From Odiellus spinosus (Eukaryota > Arthropoda > Arachnida > Opiliones > Phalangiidae), in the NCBI GenBank assembly GCA_963920705.1, contig OY987227.1, positions 6,063,143-6,127,142 on the forward strand: a DNA stretch of 64,000 bases. The letters run 5' to 3'. The notes under the pieces are model-generated. The model made no database searches. It worked only from the letters and a program-made list of their open reading frames with translations, and was not told the origin of the DNA. The translations under genes were made by a program, and so were the position numbers. Below, in pieces: positions 44,979 through 55,736 of the stretch. Numbering within the stretch: position 1 is the first letter of the stretch; each line of letters opens with the position of its first letter.

Positions 44979-47900
44979 AAATATCAATATATGGGGAAGG
45001 TTTTACCATTTTTAAATAAGAAAATATTAAATACGGGAGAGCGCCTGCATCAATGTTTTTAACGCAATACAACAAGAGAGTCAAAGCCGACTTTACAGGC
45101 GAAGCCGTTTTAGAGCGAAACCTATTCGGCCCCTGTAGAAGTGTCTTACCTGCCGTACATCAAAGCTCGCGGCAAAGTTTAGAAAAAGGAAGGGGCAGTT
45201 GAAATAACATTTCATTAATTTTGAGAGCAGTTTGCAAAAGGCTCAAGGTTGTCGCGGATGTTAAAATCTCTCTTATATAACGCTTCGCAACCTTTCTTGG
45301 GGTAAAATTTTACAGAAAAAAAGTGATTCCCTACGTATCTTTTACCCTTAACAAGGTTGTATATAGCTATAGAGATAATGAAGATACTTTCATCGGGTAC
45401 TCGTTCGAACCTATCGCGGTCGAGTATCTTCGAAGTTGACACGCGTTGAGATCAAGGAGATGAGAAGAGTGGGGTTATTTTTTGGCGTTATTCCGGATAG
45501 GGGGGGGGCTCCGGAAGAGAGGATATTATCCTCGCGGAACAAAGGCATCCTGGGTGTGTTGTGGCGTGGCGGGATGCGCCTCTCGTATCTAGCGTCATTT
45601 GATGGCAAACCCCCTATTCTTCCTTGTCCTCTTTCAAACCCCAACAATGGATTCTTGATGATCATTTCCTCGGAGAGCAAGGACCAAAAAAAAAAACCCC
45701 GGTACCCGAAGGAAGGCGCCACTTTTTCATCAAACCAAAAAAAGATATATACAAGAGGGATTGGAGGCTTCGTAGGCGTATCGGTAGTAAGAATGGCCAC
45801 CGCGGGAGGGATCCCTAGACGCCAACCCCCAACATATATACAACAAGAAGATCCAACGCGGTATACCTTCTTAACGCTATTCGTATATAGATCGCGGTGG
45901 AATACTCGGATAAAGAAGAGAGGACACCATTTCCTATTTCACTGTAGCGGAGTACAAATTTCCTCGCCTCATTTAACCACACACATACACGCTATAAAGT
46001 TGGGACTTATGATATATGCCTAGATAGCGTATAGATAATAGAAATTGGGAAATGGAACTCGAAGTACTCGTAATCGTAATGACCTGTCAACATTTTTTTA
46101 AAGTCCAGATGGATTACATTGTTTTTTTCATACTATTGATAAAAAATATTCAAAATATAAACCTAAGACACGGGATTGACACGCTAAGAAATGCCTACAA
46201 TTTAATAATAATTAATATTATTATTGCTTAATATTATTCCTGTCGTAAATCCCCGGGGTGAAGAAATCCAAATTCATCCCAACTAATATCCTATAGATAC
46301 ATTTTAAAATTGCGTTTTTAAATATTATTTAGGGGTGGGGAGGAGAGGAAGTTCCTAGTTTCGGGTACTAACGAAACGGGAAACGTCTTTCAAAAATCAT
46401 TTTTCAAAAATGGCCCGCATCACGCTTGGTGGAGCACCAAAAAATATATAAAAAATAAAAATGATATCTATAAAACGAGACAGACGAAATCGGCCCAAAT
46501 TAGTGAAGTAGGGTCAGCGCAGCCAAAGAGGCAAAGGTCAAAATGGAGTCGAACCTGTATGCCAAAACCAATTATACGGATATATTGGGGGGGGGGAGGG
46601 AAGATCCAATTAACGAAAGAGAATCCCAACTACAGACCTCGATATCATTCGTCTTCCCGAGAGCTCATCCAACCGCGACCAGCTATACAACTTTAATCGC
46701 GTAATTTCAGTTGGAACTTGACTTAGACGAGCTAACAAATTCGCGAACCAAGCAACTATGGTCTCCGATCGAAAAGGTATACCTTAATTCGTGTTTTCAC
46801 TAACTAATCGAGGTATTAATTTATTAAAATAATAACCTCTGAAGGTTTTAAAATGATCCGACCATTGTTATTTTTTATTAAATTATAGAAATCGCGCGCC
46901 AAATGTGAACGTAGCCTCTCATCTTTCCGTAAAATGGGAATATCGTTAAAGGTGGGTCAAACGCCGTTAGGTATAGGGGGGACCTATTAGGGTCGACTGG
47001 GCTGATGACGTAGAATTAAACCCCCCCCCCCCCGGGAAAGGCGTAAATTCCTCCGAATAGATTGGATAATCCCCCCGGGGAATTAATTTCCCTTCGTCTC
47101 CCTCTCTAATTCGACGAGGAGACTTTAATGGACCCGAGACACGAATAGGATGGATCGCTATACGAACCCGCGAAATGGGGAAAACCAATTAACGAGCGCG
47201 GCTAAATATTAGACACTAAAATTCTTCGCTAATTAAAAAAAATAATAATAAATGGAAACGAGAATGGGACACTTTAAAACGATACATCTATCTGGCGCGG
47301 ATGTCGCTTCCAAAAGAAAAATGGTCCCCCCACCCCAAAAAAAGAGATTTAAGATTCGCGATAGATTTACGAGTGATCCTTCGAAAAAAATAAATAAAAT
47401 AAAATGTGGTTGTAACGAAGATGGCCTTTTCCTAGCTTCTTATAGCTCGCGGCGGAACAGATAGGCATCGATCGGCGAAGCCCGGGGGGGTAAATGGAGT
47501 AACCGATCATCTACACTGACCACACCCGGTCCAGTTATGTAAGAGGGTTATAAGAAACCCTCGTTCCCGCTCCGGTGATATCTGGACACGAATATCAAAT
47601 ACACGTATTAATATAATACATCTTGAATTGGGGAGATTTGAACGGCGATTGCGTCGACATCATAACCTATAGCTGACGATATATAGCGTCAAAGACAATG
47701 AGATGATTGCCTTAAAGCGATTTTTAAGTACGAACCTTGAAAAGTTCTTGATTACTTATATTTAAAACTGGTTTCCCAATAGAAATTTCGTCTCGTTTCA
47801 AGTTTGGATTAGATTTGGAAATAAATTTTAAGAAACCGACTGATTCGGGTCGCTTGTCAAATTGATTTCGCGGGAAATATAACGCGTGACGTTCGTTTTG

Positions 47901-48680
47901 CTATTCATTTCAACGCGCTCGCGTATACATAAACCAAGAAGTTGGCTCACCCAATGAGGAAAAACCTAATAATTTGGTCAAAAAGAGTCTAAATTGGAAA
48001 TTTCAAACAGAATTCTAGCAAATAGACCTAATGAAAGAACCAGAATTAAACAAAAGTGAAGATTTTGATCCCCTTTTTTTAAACAGGATTATTTCATTTC
48101 GACTATTTGTTCGAATTATAAGGTAATTATCGAATTTTGACCATTTTTAACCAAATTAGTTCATTTTTCCTGATTTCATTAGATATTATATGGGATCGCG
48201 TTGAATGAACGAGTAAAACCGACGTGACGTCACGCCTACGAATAAAAACAACCTGGTGATTACTTTAATTTCTCGTGATTAAATTGGCGAGCTTGGAGCG
48301 ACATCAATTTGACAATCAAGGCTCCAATCGATTCACTTAAAGTTATCACGTTCCAGAACTCATTCCAAGTCATCGAGAGGTCAAAGCTCAATTTAGATAT
48401 TATGCATTTCAATTTAAAGTTTGATTAACTCGTCCCCATAGAGGTATACTATTATAATCATATACGTTAGAAAACAAAATTTAGAAATATTTTCTTAAAA
48501 TTTCCGCGTAAACTAAGCGAATGCCGTTAAGTATAAAGGCGCGTATACCTTATAGGTAAAAAAAGGTTTGACCCGGAGGTCGCGAGTACTTTATTTTAAA
48601 TAAACTGTTTTAGGGCCAATAAAAGCGAGTTGGAACGATCACGGACGAACAGGGCAGATAGATCTCGTTAAGCGTAAGAA
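44979..48680. other. 3.7 kb with no gene proven
   Basis: The longest ORF of the window (45436-46023, plus, 195 codons) lies here, but a 129-codon frame opposes it (45411-45800) and neither shows a domain, signal peptide or repeat. A G12 tract (46586-46597) and a C14 tract (about 47020-47033) are present. Nothing else supported. Confidence 0.4.
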
Positions 48681-49094
48681 ATGACTTCTTGGATAACTAA
48701 TGACGTAAAGAGGGGTCGTTCTACACCCAAAAAAAAAGTTCATTTTCCAAAAAAAAAACCAAACTTTGAAAAGAATATCATTATTCTTCCGTGGGTGCCC
48801 AGAAACCGCGGCGAACTGGTCGGAGATTGCGTCAAGAACACTATTAGGACCCCCTTCTTAACCAATAAGAAACGGCAACGGATTGTTCTGGAGAAGAAAC
48901 TGAACTTACAGCTTCGAACAAATCGTAAACTGCACCCAATTGTAACTATAAAACATTTACACCCTAAGAATTTCGAGAGAATCTCGTCTACCCGCGTTGT
49001 TTTCGTACGTCAAGTTCGAACCCTTCTAAGAATGTTAGTAGATTATAGTCGGGACTCCCGCGGAGTAGCGAGTGTGAAGAAGAGCGTCGTTTAA
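48681..49094 (+). pseudogene. Possible relic of a Penelope-like retroelement (weak)
   Basis: The 137-codon frame has a Lys/Pro-rich lead, then IIILPWVPRNRGELVGDCVK and NTIRTPFLTNKKRQ. This spacing resembles the LPYv..l..ki...l+...I+T.F......+..l segment that follows the reverse transcriptase in Penelope-like elements. No reverse transcriptase motif precedes it and no Cys-rich GIY-YIG region follows in any frame I read, so it could be chance. Confidence 0.18.
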
Positions 49095-50980
49095 AACAAA
49101 CGACATCGAGAGTTCGTTCGGAAACTCGGTCGGGGGTCCTCGAAACACGTATATACGCCTTTACGGCAACCGGGCTTCTCCGGGCTACGAACGATGTCCT
49201 ACAACGTTGGATCCTATTTTTATAGCGCGCCCCCTGGTTGCCGACGGCGATATAGCGTGGGGAAGTGGCGCCACGGGGAGTTGAACCATTTCCATAACCG
49301 CGGGCGGAATCATTCCCAAATATATCGACCATTTGATAGCGGATAAATTTCGTCAAATGAGCTCGATGGAAGATTGACGAGAACGTTTTTCACCTTTCTC
49401 GAAATTAAACTCGAAAACGAAAGAAATACTCCCTACAACTTTGAACAAGGACTCGTTTGAGAACCCGGGAATATAGGTAGTGAAATTTAACGTAAATTTT
49501 TTAGATTGAGAAGACGGTTTCCGAGTTAGAAACGACTTTGTGTCGGACAAACGACAGTTTCGTTCGAGCTGAACATAATAGCCTGACAATATGTGCCTGG
49601 TTTTGTAACAACCCATCAAGATTCGTAACTAATTTACAGTAATTACGCCGAAAGTTCCCTTCAACATTTCCAAATGGAACTGTCGGTTTTTTTAATTTCG
49701 TCGAGAGAAATATTATCACGGGCCTGGGGAAACTCCTTCGAGTGAAAAGTATAAGTCTCAGTGACGGCTGCTGGAGTATAATAGAAAAAGAGATCGAGCG
49801 ACACGCTGATATCAAATTAACCTAAAATGAAACTGATAAATATTCGAGCTAACAATGAAACGAAGACAAAAAATACTTATGCCCCCCCCCCCCCCTTTAA
49901 TACCAGACTCTCTCAGGCTATCAGCGATTCTCCCCGTCCTATAACCGAGTACGCGAATAATGGAGAAAAGGCTAAAAGAAAGAAAATGAATGTTTGAAAA
50001 AAAAGAAATAGCGAGAAAATGAAAAATGGTCGGGAAATAGATTGGCTATCCGCAGGTGGCCCGAACCACGTATTCCCGCGTCTTCCATCTTTTATTTTAC
50101 ACATTGACTAGATCCACCCTGCCAGGCTATCGCTAACTCCTTACACTATCAACTATCTAGCCCCCGAGTGCAAAGGAAAAGCCTCGCGAATAATCATTTT
50201 AGAGCCCCTCTCTACGACTGTAAAACAGTTTTATCGCGACTTCATTGTTAATATATAAAAGCCTAGAGTCAATTCGCTTCTTATACGTCACTGCCTACGT
50301 CACCTACCTACGTCGCGTGAATTTCCGCTAAACTTATTTTAATTAAAAAAAATGAACTAACAAAAAACGCATTTTATGTATTAATTATAGACTGACTAGA
50401 AAATTCCCTGCAGAGAAAGTATCTTCAAGGAGCCCCCTCCATTTTGGATAACAATGGATAATGTCAACACGCGTTCCAGATGGTGCCCTAAACCTCAGGT
50501 AAGGCGTAAGGTACAGCGCGCCTGGAATTACCTCTAATCCTATTGACATTTCTTAGTTTCTATTTTTATCCAAGATGGATGGCTTGCCCCTCGCTCGTGT
50601 TTCTCTGGATGGAGAGTTCACGAATCTTTCTCTATCGGTTCGGTGTCTGACAGAACGGTGAGGCTTGGCCTTTGTGGAGCCGAATTCCTGGCGTGTCTTC
50701 GTAGAATATAAGAAAAGGATGGGTCGAATACGGGGATCGCGAGACGTAATATGGCCGTATAACAGTTCCAAATTACGACTAAAACCCACACGCCATCGCT
50801 ATATAAAAAAAACACACCGAACGAAACCGAGAAAGGTGTAGTCCCTTTTACTAATCCCAATTACGAGGAAAAACGTCGCGTCTTTCGATACGATCCTAAT
50901 CGGGAGTTAAATTGTTTTGCAACTCTCGGAGCGGCTTCGATGGGTTTGGTTTAACCACCAAATCTCCTCGCGATAGTTGT
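49095..50980. other. 1.9 kb with no gene recognised
   Basis: Frames such as 49353-49619, 49501-49815 and 50618-50860 (minus) overlap in different frames without motifs. A C14 tract lies near 49880. Confidence 0.45.
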
Positions 50981-50984
50981 TTAA

Positions 50985-51445
50985 AGGGAGAATGAAAGGC
51001 CGAAACAAGCTATTTTTAATCGACAAAGAATGCCAAAAAACGAGAAAAACAATAATATAACTCACCAAAAATATTTCGTTATTTTATAATAAATTTCCAA
51101 AGTTCCGATGCTAGGCCTAGGCTGCCTAGCTCGGTGAATTAGGCTAGCACGACCTATATTTTTTTAATATTCGCGGCTGTTCTTGTCGCCAATCACGAGC
51201 GAGTACGCGTATTTTAAAAAAACGCGTACTCGCTCGTGATTTGTGACTAGATCAGACGGGAATATGAAAAAAAAAAAAAAAAAAATGCGGCTCGTGCTCG
51301 CCTAGTTCGCAGAGCTAGGCAGCCAAGGCTTAGCATCTGCAAGTTTCGGAACTTTGGAAATTGATTATAAAATAACGAAATATTTTCCTCATTTTAGCAT
51401 TCTTAATCGATTAAAAATAGGTTGTTTCGGCCTTTCATTCTCCCT
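50985..51445 (+). mobile_element. Long-hairpin TTAA MITE, family 2, copy 1
   Basis: TTAA (50981-50984) precedes AGGGAGAATGAAAGGCCGAA, and TTCGGCCTTTCATTCTCCCT is followed by TTAA (51446-51449). The two halves pair almost end to end, with a tip ACGCGTACTCGCTCGTGATT / AATCACGAGCGAGTACGCGT around a few A/T bases. An A19 run lies in the right arm. It shares only the first ten terminal bases with family 1. Non-coding. Confidence 0.93.
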
Positions 51446-51449
51446 TTAA

Positions 51450-52171
51450 AAAAAATAACGTTTGCCGATTCGCGCGAGTCGGAAAATATCCGCCTTAAAC
51501 GTCGAATATAATGAACTGGCGAACGAAGCGAATACGGTTAAAGGCTCAACGCTCTATTTCGCTCGATAGAGAATCTAATCCTAAAGCGAAATTGACTTCA
51601 TTCGTTTTCCATTACCAATCCCAATCATAAATATAAATTGTCACCGTCAGTCGGAATTTTCAACAAAACCTACACAACCTTCCTCATATCATCTCGATGA
51701 TTAGTTCTACGCCAGAGTGAAGTGAACTACGTAGCTTCTACTGATATTTTAAACTGATCGTCACTATACGAAGAAAAAGAAATTGACAAGTACAGAAAAA
51801 TATCCTCGGCATTTAAATGACGAAAACGTATAAGAAAACATTTATCAAGATTTCGCCTCAGTTTTCCCCCCATCTTCCGTGGAAATAGCCCATCGTATAA
51901 ATAATGACCCAGTAATCCCCCACGCGGGTTCCATACAAAGAATTCGAGAAAAACACTAACCACCTAATATAAAGACCTAATCTTACGATTGAAAGGTTAT
52001 AAGCGGAACGATTATGTCAAGACATAATGTCGAGTCAACAACGCGAATAAATATTTACTATGGGTACTCGTCCTTCCTTAGAGTTAAATAAAAAAAACCT
52101 TGCCATTTTACTCCGATCATGGTTTTAAAATTGAACCGCGGGTCTAATATACGCTATTATCTGGTCAATTA
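51450..52171. other. No gene recognised
   Basis: A minus frame (51727-51963) without motif. Confidence 0.45.
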
Positions 52172-52345
52172 AGCCGCGTTCACACTGCAGTCTTTCAAAC
52201 CGTTTTTAACCGTTTCGCGAACTTCAAAAGTTCAAAGAGGAAAATTTTGGGGTCAAGTGTATAGATCTTTGTCAAAAAAATGGAATCATTTGATTGAAAA
52301 GTGAATTTGAACGGATTATAAATAGTTTCAAAAGCCGCGGTCACA
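52172..52345. mobile_element. Family X MITE, copy 6 (right end merged into next element)
   Basis: GCCGCGTTCACACTGCAGTCTT starts it, and TTTTGGGGTCAAGTGTATAG with TTTGTCAAAAAAATGGAATC is the usual interior. Instead of the expected inverted right end, a second element begins in the same orientation at about 52334. Confidence 0.6.
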
Positions 52346-52690
52346 CTAGGCCTTGGAATCGATTCAAACCGTTTATAAACGTTTCGCTGGAGTCGAACTA
52401 CGGTCACACTAGCATTTCTTAATCGGTTTGAAACGCTTAAATCAAACCGATATTCATATCGGCAGGAATCGTTTTAAGCGTCTTGCGTTCACACTTTATA
52501 AATCGATTTAACGTAGCTTCATTTATCGGTTGTTGAAACCGAATCGGTATGAAACTGGTTCTCGAAGCGGTTTCGAGAAATCGAATTAAATCGATTCGGG
52601 AAAAGACGGTTTCCTGTTCACACGATTCCATCGAAACGTTTTGAAACGATTTAAATCGATTCCAAGGCCTAGTATGTACTGATGAAGCTA
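52334..52690. mobile_element. Inverted-repeat element Y (ACACTAGGCCTTGGAATCG ends)
   Basis: Left ACACTAGGCCTTGGAATCGA (from about 52345) pairs with right TCGATTCCAAGGCCTAGT (about 52657-52674), extended by AAACCGTTTATAAACG / CGTTTTGAAACG. It overlaps, not encloses, the next pair at 52398-52798. Target duplication not identified. Confidence 0.6.
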
Positions 52691-52798
52691 CAATAAATCG
52701 AGTTATAAAGATAACGCATGAACACGTGACGCTTAAAACGATTCATCGGTTTGATTTAACCGTTTCAAATCGGTCAAGAAATGCTAGTGTGACCGTAG
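52398..52798. mobile_element. Inverted-repeat element Z (CTACGGTCACACTAGC ends)
   Basis: Left CTACGGTCACACTAGCATTT and right AAATGCTAGTGTGACCGTAG are perfect inverted repeats and continue inward (CTTAATCGGTTTGAAACG / CGTTTCAAATCGGTCAAG; AAATCAAACCGAT / ATCGGTTTGATTT). 401 bp, no coding. Interleaved with element Y. Confidence 0.85.
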
Positions 52799-54096
52799 CT
52801 AAAGTGTCTCGAGTGCGTAAATTCAAAATGGCGCAATTCGGTCTATCCTCTATACTTTCTAGTATAACGTTGAAATTTGTCAAATACCAATCTCCGAAAA
52901 CTAGGCCTGTATTGTAAATATAGTGTACAACTAGAAATTATGAAATCGTAAAAGGTAAACGGATAATATGGCGCCTTAATTTCCCCTTACGTATTTATTA
53001 TAATCGAGAAACCAGAAAGAAAGATGACGAACGAATTTACGTTAAAGATTATAGATTAATATTAAATAAGAATAGCCAATGAGAAGACGTCGAGGAGGTC
53101 TATTAATATACGTCTCGGACAAATTCGGGATTGAAATTTCTCGATGACAGGTCGGCGAATGAAAAACTCGCCAATATAACCATTAATATCCACGGGACGG
53201 GATTAGCCTTTTAAGACGTCATTTTATAACCGATAATCGAAATTGAGATTTCTACCTTATAACGTTTCGTATCCAAACATACCGCGGCTTTGCCCTCTTG
53301 TACGAATAACAGAATTATTATAATAATACAGATATATATGGGATAACAGACGTCAGTTTCAGTTACAATTTACAGCTACGGAATAAAGAAAAACACGAAG
53401 CTACAGGTTCTAATTTCAATGAAATCTCCGAGTGATTCGGACAATAATAGATACCAAATACGAGTTTGCATCAAAAACTAATCTTAAGCGCCTGGATATT
53501 CAACGTTAAATCAACCTAGGTCGTCGTTAATTCCTTCGCAACGCGGGCGCGCCATTAGAGGAAATAAATTTCTCGAAATTTGGGGTCATTTATAACCCGG
53601 CCGTTTAAATAGAAAAGCCAAAATAATGATTAAGAAGCGGCAAGTTTTTTTTATTTATCCGTCACCGCCAACAATTTTTCGCTTCCACTCCTATACGTAT
53701 CGTATAAGCGCTTTTAAAGAATGACAACGCAATTTCTCGCCCGTCATAAACTTACAAATGGCTTTCGACCCTCGATACTCGAAGGAACTAACGCCAGTCT
53801 TTTGATAATCTTTCCCCCCACCCACTCTCGCAAATATAATACATAATGACGTATTCATTTATGAGAATATTTCCATCGGAATTTCGATCATTTATCAAAA
53901 ACATTTAACAGACAACTATTTTAAATACAGTCTCTTTACTTAAGAAGGTTCAAATGTATTTTAAATATTAATCATCATTTTAGGACCAAACTGGAAAGCC
54001 AATTCTTAATCAAATTTAATTTTAAAACGAAACTGACAACAGATTCCGAAAATTTGATATTTTGACTATCTACGTCTGATAGTTTCAAAATTAAAC
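52799..54096. other. No gene recognised
   Basis: Nothing distinctive beyond short A/T repeats. Confidence 0.5.
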
Positions 54097-54100
54097 TTAA

Positions 54101-54247
54101 AAGGCCTCGGATTACTTCTGCCTGTCACCCTGGAAACAAACTCGCCCTCCTGGCTTTCTCTTGGCTCGCTACCCAAGGGGAAGCTCAGAAGGTGAGCCCA
54201 CTTTCAGTGAAACAGGCAGGTGACAGGCAGAAGAATTCCTAGGCCTT
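54101..54247 (+). mobile_element. Small TTAA MITE, family 3, copy 3
   Basis: 147 bp between TTAA (54097-54100) and TTAA (54248-54251), with ends AAGGCCTCGGATTACTTC and GAAGAATTCCTAGGCCTT. Same orientation as the copy at 44726 and similar throughout (CCTGGAAACAAACTCGCCCT, GGTGACAGGCAGAAG). Confidence 0.93.
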
Positions 54248-54251
54248 TTAA

Positions 54252-54568
54252 TTCGTGAATTCGTCACCAGCTGATTTCTTACCAAAATTTTGAACTCCTT
54301 ATTCGACGTCAAAGAAGAAAAGTATATTTTTCTCGAGATCTAAACTGTTCTTCAACTCGATTCACCCAGAAAGGGTTAACCCACGAATGTGCCCCAATTA
54401 AGTGCTTTATATTAGATGTTTTAATTAAAATTTTTAAATATTACATTTTGAAATCTCATTACGATTCTCCTTTTCCACTAAGCCATCCATAGACCATTTC
54501 ACGTAGCAAAGTTAAGTTTTAGCGTGTGTAACGAAAAACGCATTGTTAGGCGCTAGTGGAAACAATTC
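54252..54568. other. Spacer between two MITEs
   Basis: A/T-rich, nothing recognised. Confidence 0.5.
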
Positions 54569-54572
54569 TTAA

Positions 54573-55050
54573 ATGGAGAATGAAAGGTCGAAACTACTTA
54601 TTTTTAATCGATTAAGAATGCTAAAATAATGAGAAAAACAGTAATATAACTCACCAAAAATATTTCGTTATTTTAAAATCAATTTCCAGAGTTCCGAAAC
54701 TTGCAGATGCTAAGCCTTGGCTGCTTAGCTCGGCGAGCACGAGCCGTATTGTTTTTAATATTCCCGTCTGATCTAGTCGCCAATCACGAACGAGTACGCG
54801 TATTTTTAAAATACGCGTACTCGCTCGTGATTGGCGACAAGAACAGCCGCGAATATTAAAAAAAAAAAAAAAATACAGGTCGTGCTAGCCTAGTTCACCG
54901 AGCTAGGCAGCCTAGGCTTAGCATCGGAACTTTGGAAAATGATTATAAAATAACGAAATATATTTGGTGAGTAATATTATTGTTTTTTTCTCATTATTTT
55001 AACATTCTTTATCGATTAAAAATAGGTTGTTTCGGCCTTTCATTCTCCCT
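54573..55050 (-). mobile_element. Long-hairpin TTAA MITE, family 2, copy 2
   Basis: TTAA (54569-54572) and TTAA (55051-55054) flank 478 bp. Ends TGGAGAATGAAAGGTCG and CGGCCTTTCATTCTCCCT. Its right arm (AACAGCCGCGAATATT, TTCACCGAGCTAGGCAGC) corresponds to the left arm of copy 1, so it lies in the opposite orientation 3.1 kb away. The tip keeps GAGTACGCGTA / TACGCGTACTC. Confidence 0.92.
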
Positions 55051-55054
55051 TTAA

Positions 55055-55736
55055 TATGAGGCCACACCCCTTAAACAATAAAATCGGATCATTACGAGAA
55101 TTTAAATATTTCTTGGTGAGAAAACGATTAAATATTTGTTCATATATTTACTATAAACATTTTTAATAAATAGTACAGGTTTGAAATAAGTGTTTTTCTG
55201 AGGGTCTTCCTTTAATACCTATCTAGAACCTTTTTTTTTCAGGTTTTTCAAACCATTTTTGCCTTCCTAAATCAATTTCAACGATATTAGCGAAGCTACA
55301 CAAATATTTCGGGTGATTTTTGAAAAACACGAGTGAATCATTTTGGGTGAAAAATGATACTTTTGTCCCAGTGCTATGTAGCAAGGTTTAAATGTCGGAC
55401 GCCCTTTCCGACGCGCGGAAACACCCATCGCGTTACGCTTTGTCGCCTACTCTAAATAGAATAGCTCGCGACTCAACCGAAACCGACAATTCTGCCGTAT
55501 ACAACACAATATACGCGAAAACGATTGGCTATCGACAAGCCTCAATCGATAACGACAAAAGGACCCCCTCCCACACATACCAACGCGAAACGGTACAAAT
55601 GTCAAGAGGATACAAAACTAATTCCAAATCACACCTCGAGTTCTAACTTCAACATACTTGGTAAAATCTAAACCCCATATACGATTGACGCCTTATCCGA
55701 GAATTAAAAATAATAACCTAACTCGATAAAAATAAT
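55055..55736. other. No gene recognised; flank of the satellite
   Basis: An 84-codon plus frame (55392-55646) without motif. Sequence becomes satellite-like from about 55737. Confidence 0.45.
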
